DNA of 64,000 nucleotides from Comamonas sp. BIGb0124 (GCF_003752175.1 NZ_RJVF01000012.1:1-64000); one strand, 5' to 3'. Positions 18,181 to 27,411 are shown, numbered from the stretch's first letter. Notes: generated from the letters alone by a model not told the origin. Numbers and translations: made by a program.

Positions 18181-18894
18181 ATGCTAGATTTTTCAGGTCA
18201 GCGCATCCTGGTCGCCGGCGGCAGTTCGGGCATCGGCTTGGCCACCGCCGAGCTGGCGGCCGAACTGGGGGCCGATGTGACGATCGCCTCCCGTTCCCGC
18301 GAGCGTGTCGAGGCGGCTTGCCGCTCTTGCGCACACGGGCTGCGGGGCGCAGTGCTCGATCTCGCCGACGATGCGGCGGTCGCCCGGTTCTTCGCGCTCG
18401 ACGAACCATGGCACCACATCGTCGTCACCGGCTCGCAGGTGTCGATGGCGGCCGTGCGCGACCTGCCGCTGTCCTCGGCGCTGGATGCCGTCGACAGCAA
18501 GTTCTGGGGCTTCTATCACGTGGCCCGGCACGCTCGCATCCACAGTGGCGGATCGCTGGGCGTGGTTGCGGGCTTTCTGTCGACTCGGCCTGCCGCCGGA
18601 CGGGCCTTGATGGGCGCCATCAACGCGGCGTTGGAGAGCCTGGTGCGCGGGCTGGCACTCGAGCTCAAGCCGGTCCGTGTCAACGCGGTGTCTCCGGCCG
18701 TCGTCGACACCTCGATGTGGGATTCGATGGAGCCGAGCGTGCGCGAAGCGATGTTCGAAAGACTGCGGGCCAGCTACCCTGCCGGGTGCGTCGGCCAACC
18801 CTTGGACATCGCGCGCCAGTTGCTGCTGCTGGCGGCGACACCTTATGCCACCGGAACCATCGTGACGCTCGACGGGGGCGCGTCCATCGCCTGA
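18181..18894 (+). CDS. Short-chain dehydrogenase/reductase with degenerate active site
   Basis: A 237-residue SDR with an intact N-terminal nucleotide-binding motif GGSSGIG (13-19), an SDR-like VNAVSPAVVDT segment (about 167-177) and the C-terminal TIVTLDGG ending. The usual YxxxK catalytic pair is missing: the equivalent segment (141-151) reads RALMGAINAAL, placing Met and Asn where Tyr and Lys belong. It may be a non-classical SDR with another mechanism or a binding/structural protein. It is third gene of the IclR-controlled cluster, 19 bases after its neighbour. Convergent with the Bug-receptor operon. Confidence 0.85.
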   Translation: MLDFSGQRILVAGGSSGIGLATAELAAELGADVTIASRSRERVEAACRSCAHGLRGAVLDLADDAAVARFFALDEPWHHIVVTGSQVSMAAVRDLPLSSALDAVDSKFWGFYHVARHARIHSGGSLGVVAGFLSTRPAAGRALMGAINAALESLVRGLALELKPVRVNAVSPAVVDTSMWDSMEPSVREAMFERLRASYPAGCVGQPLDIARQLLLLAATPYATGTIVTLDGGASIA

Positions 18895-19015
18895 CAGGCT
18901 GCGCGAGCGGTCGGCGTTTCGGGCCAGCGGGGTCTGCCGGCCCCGGTCGAGCGACGGCTGGCCGGGATGAACCGCGGAATCGGGACGGACAGGCCCGGCG
19001 GGCCGGTCTCGGCAC

Positions 19016-19987
19016 TCATTCCGGCTTGAAGCCGGATGCCCGCAGCAGGTCTCGGCCGAGTGCGATTTCCGACGACACGAGGGACTGGAACTTCTCCGTC
19101 GAAATCGGCGATGCGTTCAGTCCGAGGGTGTCGAGGGCGCCGGATTGAGCCAGGAACTCCGCCGCCTTGTTGATGTTGGCGTTGAGCGTCTTCACGCGCT
19201 CAGGGGGCGTGTTCTTCGGCGCCCAGACCCCGTACCAGGACGAATAGACCAGACCCGGCACGCCGGCTTCGGCAAACGTCGGGACTTGAGGCAGCGCCGC
19301 GACGCGTTTGTCCGACGAGATGGCGAGCGGAACGACACGGCCGGACCGGGCCATGGGCGCCAACGAGACCATGGAATCGAACTGCAGCTGCACATGGCCG
19401 CCGGCCACGTCGATCAATGCCGGCTGGGTGCCCTTGTACGGCACATACTGGAGATTCATGCCCGTCTGCTTGGCCAGAAGCAAGGTGCCGAGATGGCTGG
19501 CGGCCCCGTAGGCGGGCAACGCCGCCGACCACGGCCCCTTGCCGTCGGTGGTTGCAGCGATCGCCGATTTGAGCGTCGTGACGCCGAGCTGGGAGGCCAC
19601 CACCAGAAGCAAGGGCGCCTCGGCGAATTTGGCGACCGCCACGAAGTCCTTCTCGGGATCGTAGGGCGCATTCACCATCACGTCCTTGGCGAAGATATGC
19701 GTGGAGGCCGAAAAAAGCAGCGTGTAGCCATCGGCGGCGGCGAGCTGGACGGCCCTGCCCCCGACCGACCCGTTGGCTCCCGCGCGGTTCTCGACGATGA
19801 CGTTGAGACCCATCTGCTGGCGCAGCCGCTCGGACAGCAGTCTGGCCGCGTTGTCGACCCCGCCGCCGGCAACGAAGGGCACGATGATCTTCAGCGTCTG
19901 GTCTGGCTTGGGATAGTCTTGCGCATGCGCGGCCGGCACGACCAGGCACGCTGCGACACAGAGGATGCGAATGGCTTCAGCTTTCAC
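19016..19987 (-). CDS. Bug-family (TctC) periplasmic solute receptor, last gene of the hydantoinase operon
   Basis: A 323-residue secreted receptor: signal peptide ending near AAHAQ, then the Bug signature region (TLKIIVPFVAGGGVDN) and the usual two-domain fold. It starts with GTG at 19987, supported by AGGAG at the right distance. It lies 42 bases after the CobW-type gene. Bug receptors bind small carboxylates or amides, and their membrane partners TctAB are often elsewhere, as here. Its place in the operon suggests it delivers the substrate of the FAH and hydantoinase-type enzymes. Confidence 0.9.
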   Translation of the reverse strand: MKAEAIRILCVAACLVVPAAHAQDYPKPDQTLKIIVPFVAGGGVDNAARLLSERLRQQMGLNVIVENRAGANGSVGGRAVQLAAADGYTLLFSASTHIFAKDVMVNAPYDPEKDFVAVAKFAEAPLLLVVASQLGVTTLKSAIAATTDGKGPWSAALPAYGAASHLGTLLLAKQTGMNLQYVPYKGTQPALIDVAGGHVQLQFDSMVSLAPMARSGRVVPLAISSDKRVAALPQVPTFAEAGVPGLVYSSWYGVWAPKNTPPERVKTLNANINKAAEFLAQSGALDTLGLNASPISTEKFQSLVSSEIALGRDLLRASGFKPE

Positions 19988-20029
19988 GGATGTCTCCTGA
20001 TGTTATGGGTAAGCGATGCGGTCCAAGGC

Positions 20030-21079
20030 CTATGCGGCCGTCTCGCTGCGTCTGTGCCGGGAAGCCAGGACGTCCAGGGTGTGCGACAGCACATCGATGT
20101 TCAAGTCGCGGCCGATGACGACGATGCGGGTCTGCCGAGACGATGTCGGCCATGCCGAGCGCCGTTCGGGCGGTGCAAAAAGATGCTGAACACCGTGGAT
20201 GACCAAGGGCTGGTCCGGATGCTCGCGAATGGCGACGATGCCTTTGAGGCGCAGAAGATCGTCGCCCCGGCTGGCAATCAGCAGGTCGAGCCAGGCCTGC
20301 AGAGCCTTCAGCGGCAGGGCTTCGTCTCGCCGGATCACGCCCGACCGGACGGCCGACGTGTGCCGTGCATCGGCCGATCGTTCGCGGGATTCGATCCGGT
20401 AGAGCGGGCCCTCGGGGCAGTCGTCTTCGGCGGATGGACGGCCCCGGGTCAGCTCGTCCAGAAGCCCGCGGAACTCGCCGGCCTCCAGGTGAACCCGGGC
20501 CTGTGTCGCGCCGGCGGCGAGGCGGCAGGCGAGTGCGTCCGGCATGCGCCCGCCGAGCGTGTCGAGCTTGGTGACGAAGACCTGGTCGGCGACGGCCAGT
20601 TGCTCCTGCGCCTCCTTGAAAGCGTCGAGTGTCGAGACACCCAGGATGCCATCCACGGTGCACGCCACGGTGGCCAGACGGAAGTGACGTGTGACGGCCG
20701 GATCCGCAGTGAGTGTGCGGAGGATGGGCCCTGGATCGGCCAGTCCGCTGGTTTCGATGACGACACGCGACAACGTCGAGGCCATGCGCGAGCGCAGCCG
20801 TTCGAGCGCCTCGATCAGATCGCCCCGCATGGCACAGCACAGGCAGCCATTGGCCAGCAGCAAGGTCTGCTCGCTGGTTTGTGCGATGAGATCCTGGTCG
20901 ATCCCGACCTCGCCGAACTCGTTGACGATGACCGCAGTCCCGGTCAGGTCCTGGCTGCCGAGCAGCCTGTTGAGCAAGGTGGTCTTGCCGCTTCCGAGGA
21001 AACCGGTCAGCACGGAGACCGGCACCCGTCCTGCATGCCCTTCAGGCACCGCGACCAGCGATGAAAAGTGGCCTGCCAT
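20030..21079 (-). CDS. CobW/COG0523-family metal-chaperone GTPase
   Basis: A 349-residue G3E-family GTPase. The P-loop GFLGSGKT is at 26-33 and the metal-binding CxCC motif GCLCC at about 78-82; a CobW C-terminal domain follows. Members deliver zinc, cobalt or iron to client enzymes using GTP. Start ATG at 21079 overlaps the stop of the preceding small gene (TGATG), so translation is coupled. Being embedded in a hydantoinase/oxoprolinase operon makes the HyuA/HyuB enzyme its likely client; that is inference. Confidence 0.9.
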   Translation of the reverse strand: MAGHFSSLVAVPEGHAGRVPVSVLTGFLGSGKTTLLNRLLGSQDLTGTAVIVNEFGEVGIDQDLIAQTSEQTLLLANGCLCCAMRGDLIEALERLRSRMASTLSRVVIETSGLADPGPILRTLTADPAVTRHFRLATVACTVDGILGVSTLDAFKEAQEQLAVADQVFVTKLDTLGGRMPDALACRLAAGATQARVHLEAGEFRGLLDELTRGRPSAEDDCPEGPLYRIESRERSADARHTSAVRSGVIRRDEALPLKALQAWLDLLIASRGDDLLRLKGIVAIREHPDQPLVIHGVQHLFAPPERRSAWPTSSRQTRIVVIGRDLNIDVLSHTLDVLASRHRRSETAA

Positions 21080-21459
21080 CACATGCCTCCGGATTCGGTC
21101 CCGTGCAACTCCGCAAACGAACTCAGCGTGCGTTCGAGCTTGGGCAAGGCCCACGCGCCGACGCCCGGCGGCAGGTGCCCGGCCGCCGCCGTTTCCAGAA
21201 GGCGCAGCAGGGGCCGGGCGTCGGCCTCGGTCGCTGTGGAGGCGGCGAAGAACGCCCTCGCCTCCTCCACGTCGCAACGTTCGGCCGAATCCTGGAGGTA
21301 ACCGTAGATGTCGAGCTCGAAGTCGTCGAGCACCAGGGTGACGCCGCCGGCGCCGCACGCACAGGACGATCCCAGCGCAATGTGACGCGAGGACAGGCGG
21401 CTCCACAAGTCCAGCAGCCGGGCGGCCTGCCGGGCTTCGGCGTGTGCGGCGGTGGCCAT
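21079..21459 (-). CDS. Small cysteine-containing protein between hyuB and the CobW-type GTPase, unknown
   Basis: A 126-residue soluble acidic protein that I do not recognise. A central segment SSCACGAGG (Cys33, Cys35) is followed by an acidic, hydrophobic strand-like stretch (DDFELDIYGYL) and Cys62, which could form a metal site. The start chosen, ATG at 21459, overlaps the hyuB stop as TGATG, exactly as its own stop overlaps the next start; ATG at 21465 is an alternative. Candidates are a third enzyme subunit or an adaptor for metal insertion by the GTPase. Confidence 0.75.
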   Translation of the reverse strand: MATAAHAEARQAARLLDLWSRLSSRHIALGSSCACGAGGVTLVLDDFELDIYGYLQDSAERCDVEEARAFFAASTATEADARPLLRLLETAAAGHLPPGVGAWALPKLERTLSSFAELHGTESGGM

Positions 21460-23225
21460 CAGCATGTCGCCCGGCCTTGCTGCGAGCGCAGCGCAGCCGT
21501 TGCCTGCGGGTCCACACGGCCTTTTTCATCGAGGGCGACACGGTAGACCTCGCGCGCCACCGATGCGCTCACATACCCCTCGCGAACGTCTCGAGCCACG
21601 AGGTCGAGCTCGCGATCGAGCGGATTCCCAAAGCCGCCGCCCCCGCCGGACAACATCTTGTAGGCATCCCCGCGTTCCAGCCGGACGTTGAAGATCTTGG
21701 CATTGGGGTGGTCGGTTTTCCACTCGCCTTTGTGACGGACGGCCAATCCGTTGCCCGCTGCATCGCCGCCGCCTTCGAGCCCCCAGGGCTTGCAATGCAC
21801 ACGGTCGATCCGGGTGGTCACCGTGAAGGGCGACAGGGCCTGCACGATCATCTCGGCGCCAAGCCCGCCGCGGTACCGGCCCGCACCGCCGGAGTCCTGC
21901 CGTATCGCATACTTTTCGACGAGCACCGGGTACTTGGCCTCGAGTTGCTCGGTCGGGCTGTTGTGGGTGTCCCCGTCGTTGATGCACACCGTGACCGAGA
22001 CCCCGTCCTCGCGGCTCTTGGCGCCCCAGCCGCCGCCCAGCGGACCGATGCCGACGATGAACAGCCGGCCATCCTCGGGCGAGATGCCATGGATGTTGGG
22101 GAACACCAGATCCGCGTGGTGGCCTGCAATCGAACGGTCGGGGATGGCCGGCGCCAGGGCCTTGAAGATGGTGTCGATGACGGTCATGGGGAAGGTCATC
22201 CAGACCCGCATCGGATAGGGTCTCTCCGCGCTGATGACCGTGCCCATCGGCATGACCACTTTCAGCGAGCGGAAGCTGCCGTCGTTGACGGGGTAGTCGG
22301 TGGGCGTCGTCAGACACTTGTAGGCGACCTGGGCGCAGGCGATGCCGGTCGTGAAACCGGAGTTGTAGAAACCCCGGACCTGCTTGCTCACGTCCGAGAG
22401 ATCCACCGTCATTTCGTCGCCCTGGACGATCACCTTGACCCGGATCGGGATGCGTTTTCCGATCTCGAGTCCGTCATCGTCCATGAAGGATTCGGCTTCG
22501 TACACGCCGTCGGGAATCGACAGCGTGTTCTTGCGCGCCACGGCTTCGGACGCGTCCATGATCTGGCGGATCGAACCGTTGACGGCCTCCGCGCCATACC
22601 GCTGCAGCAGCTCCAGATAGCGGCGCTCGCCGGTGGTGACGGCCGTGATCTGCGCCCGCAGATCGCCCAGGGCCCGCTCGGGCAGGCGCACATTCATCGC
22701 GATGATGTCCACCAGGTCCTGGTTGACGATGCCTTCGCTCTGGTACTTGAGCAGCGGAATCTGAATGCCCTCGCTGAAGATGTCGGTGGTCACGTTGCCG
22801 AGCGTGCCGCCGACATCCAGCCAGTGCGCCATGCAACAGGTGAACCCCTCGAGCCGCCCCTCGTGGTAGACCGGCATCGTGAAGGTGAAATGGTTCAGGT
22901 GACTGCCCGTGGTGTAGGCGTCGTTGGTCACCAGGATGTCGCCCGGCTTGATGTTGTCGTAGCCAAAGTGCCTGATCTTGGCCTTGACGGTCTCCGACAT
23001 GCCGCGGATGAACATCGGAAGGCCCAGGCCGATCGAGACGGTGTCGCCTTCCTTCGTGAACAGCCCGACGGTGAAATCCAATGCCTCGTAGATGATCAGG
23101 TTGTAGGCCGTGCGCGTGAGGTTGGTCTTCATTTCCTCGGTGACGGCATACAGGCCGTTCCGAATGATCTCGACAGTGACCGGATCCACGGCCGCGCCGG
23201 CGGAGGTCTGCAGGTTGTTGCTCAT
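21459..23225 (-). CDS. hyuB: Hydantoinase B/oxoprolinase-family subunit
   Basis: A 588-residue protein of the hydantoinase B/oxoprolinase family, beginning with the typical VDPVTVEIIRNGLY and containing the GDILVTNDAYTTGSHL segment conserved in the family. With HyuA it forms an ATP-dependent enzyme that opens cyclic amides (hydantoins, 5-oxoproline, lactams) or carboxylates ketones. Length is normal. ATG at 23225, overlapping the hyuA end by four bases. The C-terminal glycine-rich GGGGGFGNP is intact. Confidence 0.92.
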   Translation of the reverse strand: MSNNLQTSAGAAVDPVTVEIIRNGLYAVTEEMKTNLTRTAYNLIIYEALDFTVGLFTKEGDTVSIGLGLPMFIRGMSETVKAKIRHFGYDNIKPGDILVTNDAYTTGSHLNHFTFTMPVYHEGRLEGFTCCMAHWLDVGGTLGNVTTDIFSEGIQIPLLKYQSEGIVNQDLVDIIAMNVRLPERALGDLRAQITAVTTGERRYLELLQRYGAEAVNGSIRQIMDASEAVARKNTLSIPDGVYEAESFMDDDGLEIGKRIPIRVKVIVQGDEMTVDLSDVSKQVRGFYNSGFTTGIACAQVAYKCLTTPTDYPVNDGSFRSLKVVMPMGTVISAERPYPMRVWMTFPMTVIDTIFKALAPAIPDRSIAGHHADLVFPNIHGISPEDGRLFIVGIGPLGGGWGAKSREDGVSVTVCINDGDTHNSPTEQLEAKYPVLVEKYAIRQDSGGAGRYRGGLGAEMIVQALSPFTVTTRIDRVHCKPWGLEGGGDAAGNGLAVRHKGEWKTDHPNAKIFNVRLERGDAYKMLSGGGGGFGNPLDRELDLVARDVREGYVSASVAREVYRVALDEKGRVDPQATAALRSQQGRATC

Positions 23226-25300
23226 GTCCGGTCACTCCCGATTTCGATTTGCAAGTTGCCCAATTCATCGACGCGCAGCGAATCGCCAGGCTGCACGACC
23301 GTGGTCGAGGCGTGTTCCTCGATCAGTGCGGGCCCGAGGATTTCGTTGCCCGACAACAGACGATCACGGGTGTAGACGGGCGTATCGGCCCAGCCTGTCG
23401 CCCGGAAATAAACCGGCTTCACGGCACGCACCGCCGCCCGGTCGGGCTCGGCCGTCCCGGCAGCGACCTGGTGACGAGGCGGCTTCTTCATGGTGCCCAG
23501 CACCGTCACCCGCAGGCTCACCAGATCGGCAGGCTCCTTCGGCGCCGACGTCCCGTAGCGGACCTTGTGCAGTTCATCGAACTGTCGCTTGATGGCGGAG
23601 CGGTCCTTGCCCTCGAAAAACTCGAGAGGCAGATCGACCGTGACGGCATGCTCCTGTCCGACATAACGCATGTCGGCGGCGCGCTCGACCACCACGCCGT
23701 CGGCCTGGACGCCCGACTGGGCCAGTGCGGCACGCCCTTCGTCTTCCAGGGTCGTGTAGAGCGACTCGATTTCTTCGAACGAGACATCGCCCAGCTTGCG
23801 GAAGACCGAACGCACGTAGTCGTAGCGCAGGTCCGAAAACAGCATGCCGTAGGCCGAGAAATAACCGGGCGCATAGGGGATCAGCACTTTTCTGATGCCG
23901 ATCTCGCGGGCAATGGCCGACGCATGCAGGGGACCTGCACCGCCGTACACCACCATGGTGAAGCTGCCGGCATCCAGCCCCCGCTCGGTGGTCACCGCCT
24001 TGACGGCATGGGACATCTGCGTCACGGCGATGCGCAGAATGCCATCGGCCGCTTCGGTGGGCTCGAGCGCCAGGGGGCCGGCGACCCGCTCCGCCATCTG
24101 GCGCTGGCAGGCCTCGAGATCGAGCTTGAGCTCGCCACCCAGAAAATGCTCGGCATCCAGACGCCCCAGCAGCAGGTTGGCATCGGTGACGGTCGGCTCC
24201 GTGCCGCCCCTTCCGTACGCGACGGGGCCGGGAATGGAGCCTGCGCTCTGCGGCCCGACTCTCAATGCACGGCCCGTTTCGACGCGTGCGATCGACCCGC
24301 CTCCCGTGCCGACCTCGTGAATATCCATCATGGGTATCTGGATCGGCAGCGCACGCTCGTAGCCGCCGATCAAGGCCGAGCCGGTGGTCAGAGGCCGCCC
24401 CTCGCTGATCACCCCGGCCTTCGCCGTGGTGCCGCCCATGTCGAACGCGATCGCATCGCCCATGCCCAGCTGCGCGCAGATCGCCTGTGCCCCGATGACC
24501 CCGGCGGCGGGGCCGGACTCGAGCATGCGCACACAGCCGACTTTGGCGTGTTCCACCGGAAAGAGGCCGCCCGTGGACTGGACGATGTAGAAATCGCCGT
24601 CGAAGCCGTTGTCCGAAAGATGGTGTTCGAGCTGTCCCAGGTACTGCGAAACGCGCGGGCCGACATAGGCATTGGCGACGGCCGTGGACACGCGCTCGAA
24701 CTCCCGGTATTCCTGGCTGAGCTCATGCGAGGCACAGACGAATGCACCGGGCAGCTCTTCCTGCAGGATCTGTTTGACGCGCTGCTCGTGCGCCGGATTG
24801 CGGTAGGAGTGCAGCAACAGCACGGCGACCGCTTCGACATCCTGGCCCCGCAGGTCGCGCGCCAGTTCCCGAACCGCCTCCTCGTCGAGCGGCTTGTGGA
24901 TGCTGCCGTCGCCCCGCAGGCGCTCGGCGACCTCGAAACGCAAGGAGCGTTTGACCAGGGGTTCGTGTTTGCTGAAAAAGAGGTTGTACGCATCGGGGCG
25001 GTTGACCCGGCCGATTTCGTAGATGTCGCGAAACCCTTCGGTGATGAGCAGCGCGGTACGCGCACCGTTGCGTTCCAGCAATGTGTTGATGGCGATGGTC
25101 GATCCATGCAGGAACAGCTGGCCGTCGCGCCAGTCGATGCCTGCGCTGTCGATGGTGTGCTGGATGCCGTCGACGAGCTGGCCGTGCGTGGACAGGGCCT
25201 TGCCGAAAAGAAGCTCGCCCGTGGTTTCATCGAAGGCCGCCATGTCGGTGAACGTCCCCCCGATGTCGACGGCGATGCGAAGCTTGGGTTGGTTTGCCAT
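23222..25300 (-). CDS. hyuA: Hydantoinase A/oxoprolinase-family ATPase subunit
   Basis: A 692-residue subunit with the actin-like ATP-binding signature DIGGTFTD (12-19) and a second phosphate-binding segment FDMGGTTAK near 290. It phosphorylates the amide or ketone so the partner HyuB can act. The family includes N-methylhydantoinase, 5-oxoprolinase, caprolactamase and acetophenone carboxylase; the sequence alone does not say which. ATG at 25300 with AAGGA, 15 bases after the FAH-type gene. The ATGA overlap with hyuB fits a stoichiometric complex. Confidence 0.92.
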   Translation of the reverse strand: MANQPKLRIAVDIGGTFTDMAAFDETTGELLFGKALSTHGQLVDGIQHTIDSAGIDWRDGQLFLHGSTIAINTLLERNGARTALLITEGFRDIYEIGRVNRPDAYNLFFSKHEPLVKRSLRFEVAERLRGDGSIHKPLDEEAVRELARDLRGQDVEAVAVLLLHSYRNPAHEQRVKQILQEELPGAFVCASHELSQEYREFERVSTAVANAYVGPRVSQYLGQLEHHLSDNGFDGDFYIVQSTGGLFPVEHAKVGCVRMLESGPAAGVIGAQAICAQLGMGDAIAFDMGGTTAKAGVISEGRPLTTGSALIGGYERALPIQIPMMDIHEVGTGGGSIARVETGRALRVGPQSAGSIPGPVAYGRGGTEPTVTDANLLLGRLDAEHFLGGELKLDLEACQRQMAERVAGPLALEPTEAADGILRIAVTQMSHAVKAVTTERGLDAGSFTMVVYGGAGPLHASAIAREIGIRKVLIPYAPGYFSAYGMLFSDLRYDYVRSVFRKLGDVSFEEIESLYTTLEDEGRAALAQSGVQADGVVVERAADMRYVGQEHAVTVDLPLEFFEGKDRSAIKRQFDELHKVRYGTSAPKEPADLVSLRVTVLGTMKKPPRHQVAAGTAEPDRAAVRAVKPVYFRATGWADTPVYTRDRLLSGNEILGPALIEEHASTTVVQPGDSLRVDELGNLQIEIGSDRT

Positions 25301-25315
25301 TTCTTGTCCTTGTGA

Positions 25316-26164
25316 TCAGGCGGCCGTGACGATGCGGTTGCGCAAGACGCCGAGACCTGTGATTTCGACCTCGACGACGTCGCCATCCTTCATGTACAGC
25401 GGGGGCTCGCGGCGGTCACCCACGCCGCCCGGGGTACCGGTGGCAATCACGTCGCCCGGCGACAGCGGCGTGAAACGCGAGATGTAGGCAATCAGCGTCG
25501 GGATATCGAAGATGAGATCGGCAATGCTGGCCTTTTGCATGACCTGCCCATTGACTCGTGTCTCGAGCCCGAGCGCCTGGACATCCGCGACCTCGTCGCG
25601 CGTCACCAGGAAGGGCCCGAAAGGAGCCGTGCCGGGAAAGTTCTTGCCGGGCGTGAACTGATGGGTGTGGCGCTGCCAGTCGCGCACGCTGATGTCGTTG
25701 AAGCAGGCGTAGCCCGCGATGTGTTCGAAGGCGTTTTCCTTTGGGATGTCGCGCCCGCCCTTGCCGATCACCAGCGCCAGTTCACCCTCCCAGTCGAACC
25801 GATCGGAAAAGGAAGGACGCGGCACGTCGGTCTCGTGCGCCGTCAAGGTATCGACAAAACGCAGGAACAGCGAAGGGTATTCGCTGTCGGCCCGCTTGGT
25901 TTCCGCGACATGGGTCTTGTAGTTGAGGCCGACGCAGATGATCTTGTTCGGCTGGGCAATGACCGGCTCCCACTGCAGACCGGACAACGGCAGGCTCGAC
26001 GACGCGGATGCCGATTCCTGCAGCGCCTGCAGGGCCTGGGCGGCCAGCACGGACCTGATATCGGGATGGCGTTGCAAGAAGCCGGGGGGCGGTACGAGCA
26101 CCTGGTCGCCCTGTATCACGCCATAGGCCGTCGAACCATCGTGCCGAAAAGCTGCGAGTTTCAA
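25316..26164 (-). CDS. Fumarylacetoacetate hydrolase-family enzyme, TTG start
   Basis: A 282-residue FAH-fold hydrolase/isomerase. Metal-ligand residues typical of the family are visible: FDWEGELALVIG and the downstream CFNDISVRDWQ. The start is TTG at 26164: it gives the family-typical MKLAAFRHDG and has GGAG six bases upstream, while the ATG at 26197 adds 11 unsupported residues. It is first gene of the FAH-hyuA-hyuB-orf-cobW-bug operon. The substrate is probably a 2-oxo acid or lactone-type intermediate; not determinable here. Confidence 0.88.
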   Translation of the reverse strand: MKLAAFRHDGSTAYGVIQGDQVLVPPPGFLQRHPDIRSVLAAQALQALQESASASSSLPLSGLQWEPVIAQPNKIICVGLNYKTHVAETKRADSEYPSLFLRFVDTLTAHETDVPRPSFSDRFDWEGELALVIGKGGRDIPKENAFEHIAGYACFNDISVRDWQRHTHQFTPGKNFPGTAPFGPFLVTRDEVADVQALGLETRVNGQVMQKASIADLIFDIPTLIAYISRFTPLSPGDVIATGTPGGVGDRREPPLYMKDGDVVEVEITGLGVLRNRIVTAA

Positions 26165-26278
26165 TTCTTTCTCCTGGTTGATGAGCGGCTCCGGCACGAT
26201 GCACCGGTACAGCCGACCTTGGAAGCGACTTTAAAAAAAGCGCTCTCATCCGGGAAGATAGAATTCCAAGCTTTCAGA

Positions 26279-26296
26279 CATGCCAAAAAAGGCATG
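26279..26296. promoter_or_regulatory. Inverted repeat between the FAH operon and its LysR gene
   Basis: CATGCC-A6-GGCATG, 6-base arms around an A-tract, 21 bases before the LysR start codon in the 152-base divergent gap. Position and form suit a LysR autoregulatory site. A weak RNA hairpin is the alternative. Confidence 0.45.
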
Positions 26297-26316
26297 ACAA
26301 ACCAGGGTTTCTCCGT

Positions 26317-27231
26317 ATGAATCTGGACGCGGTTCGTTTGTTTCTCGAGGTCGCCGAAGCGGGCAGCCTGACCAAGGTCGCCAACCGCCGGCAGACGGTT
26401 CAGTCCCACGTCAGCAGGCAGATCAGCGACTTCGAAGCCGGCATGGGCACCGCGCTCTTTCGGCGCACCGGCCGCGGCGTCGTCCTGACGGCCGTGGGCG
26501 AACGCGTGGCAAGCCGGCTCAGACTCTGGCTGCTCGACACGGAACGAATGACGGAGGAGTTGCGTGCGGAGTCCGGTTCGGTCAAAGGCGAGGTCCGGCT
26601 GGGGATCATTCCCTCGGCAGTCCATCCCTTGATGACACGCCTGTGCCAGTCCCTCAAGGCGGAACACCCCGGAATCCGGCTCAGCATCAGCGAAGCGCAG
26701 GGGGCCGAACTGGACAACATGCTGGATGGCGGACTGGTCGACCTGGCGATTCTGTTCCGGTATCACCCGCCCCGTGGAGACGATGAAAAGCCCCTGGCGA
26801 TCGCGCACACCTATCTGATCGGCCACCCCGGGGATGAGCTCACGTCGTCGCCGACCGTGCCCTTCAGCCGCCTCGAATCGTTACCGCTCGTGCTGCCCAG
26901 GCGGCCGAGCCATTGGCGCAACGCGCTGGACGAAACGGCGCGCAGCCTCGGCTTCAGGTTGCAGGCGGTCGTCGAGGCGGATTCGCTCACGCTGCAGAAA
27001 CAGCTCGTCGCCCAGACGCCGGGCACCTACTCGCTGCTGGGGCCTTACGCCATCATGACCGAGCTCGAGGAAGGAAAACTCTCGTGCAGCAAGGTCGTTC
27101 GGCCCGACCTGACCCGCCATGTCACGCTGGCGCTGCCCAAGCAGGGAAAGCTGTCGCCGGCCACACGCATCGTCGCCCAGGCCATCACCGAACGCGTGGA
27201 AGCCTGGGGCGGTCAGCTCTTCGGGCGTTGA
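26317..27231 (+). CDS. LysR-family regulator divergent from the hydantoinase operon
   Basis: A 304-residue LysR regulator: winged helix at 1-60 (LTKVANRRQTVQSHVSRQIS) and PBP2-type effector domain. ATG at 26317. Its divergent placement 152 bases from the FAH gene is the classic arrangement for a regulator that activates the operon in response to a pathway metabolite. Effector unknown. Confidence 0.9.
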   Translation: MNLDAVRLFLEVAEAGSLTKVANRRQTVQSHVSRQISDFEAGMGTALFRRTGRGVVLTAVGERVASRLRLWLLDTERMTEELRAESGSVKGEVRLGIIPSAVHPLMTRLCQSLKAEHPGIRLSISEAQGAELDNMLDGGLVDLAILFRYHPPRGDDEKPLAIAHTYLIGHPGDELTSSPTVPFSRLESLPLVLPRRPSHWRNALDETARSLGFRLQAVVEADSLTLQKQLVAQTPGTYSLLGPYAIMTELEEGKLSCSKVVRPDLTRHVTLALPKQGKLSPATRIVAQAITERVEAWGGQLFGR

Positions 27232-27411
27232 CGCGGTCGGCAGACTGACGCAGGCTGGCAGAAAACGCCAGGACCCTGCCGGCGATTTCCGTCGCCGGTG
27301 CGCTTGGGGTAGGCTTGGGCCGGTGCCCGGACCCCGACCGCGCCGATGCGGCTGACGGCCAATGTGTTCCTGCCGTATTCCCTGATGTTCCGATGAAACG
27401 AGACTGCCGCC

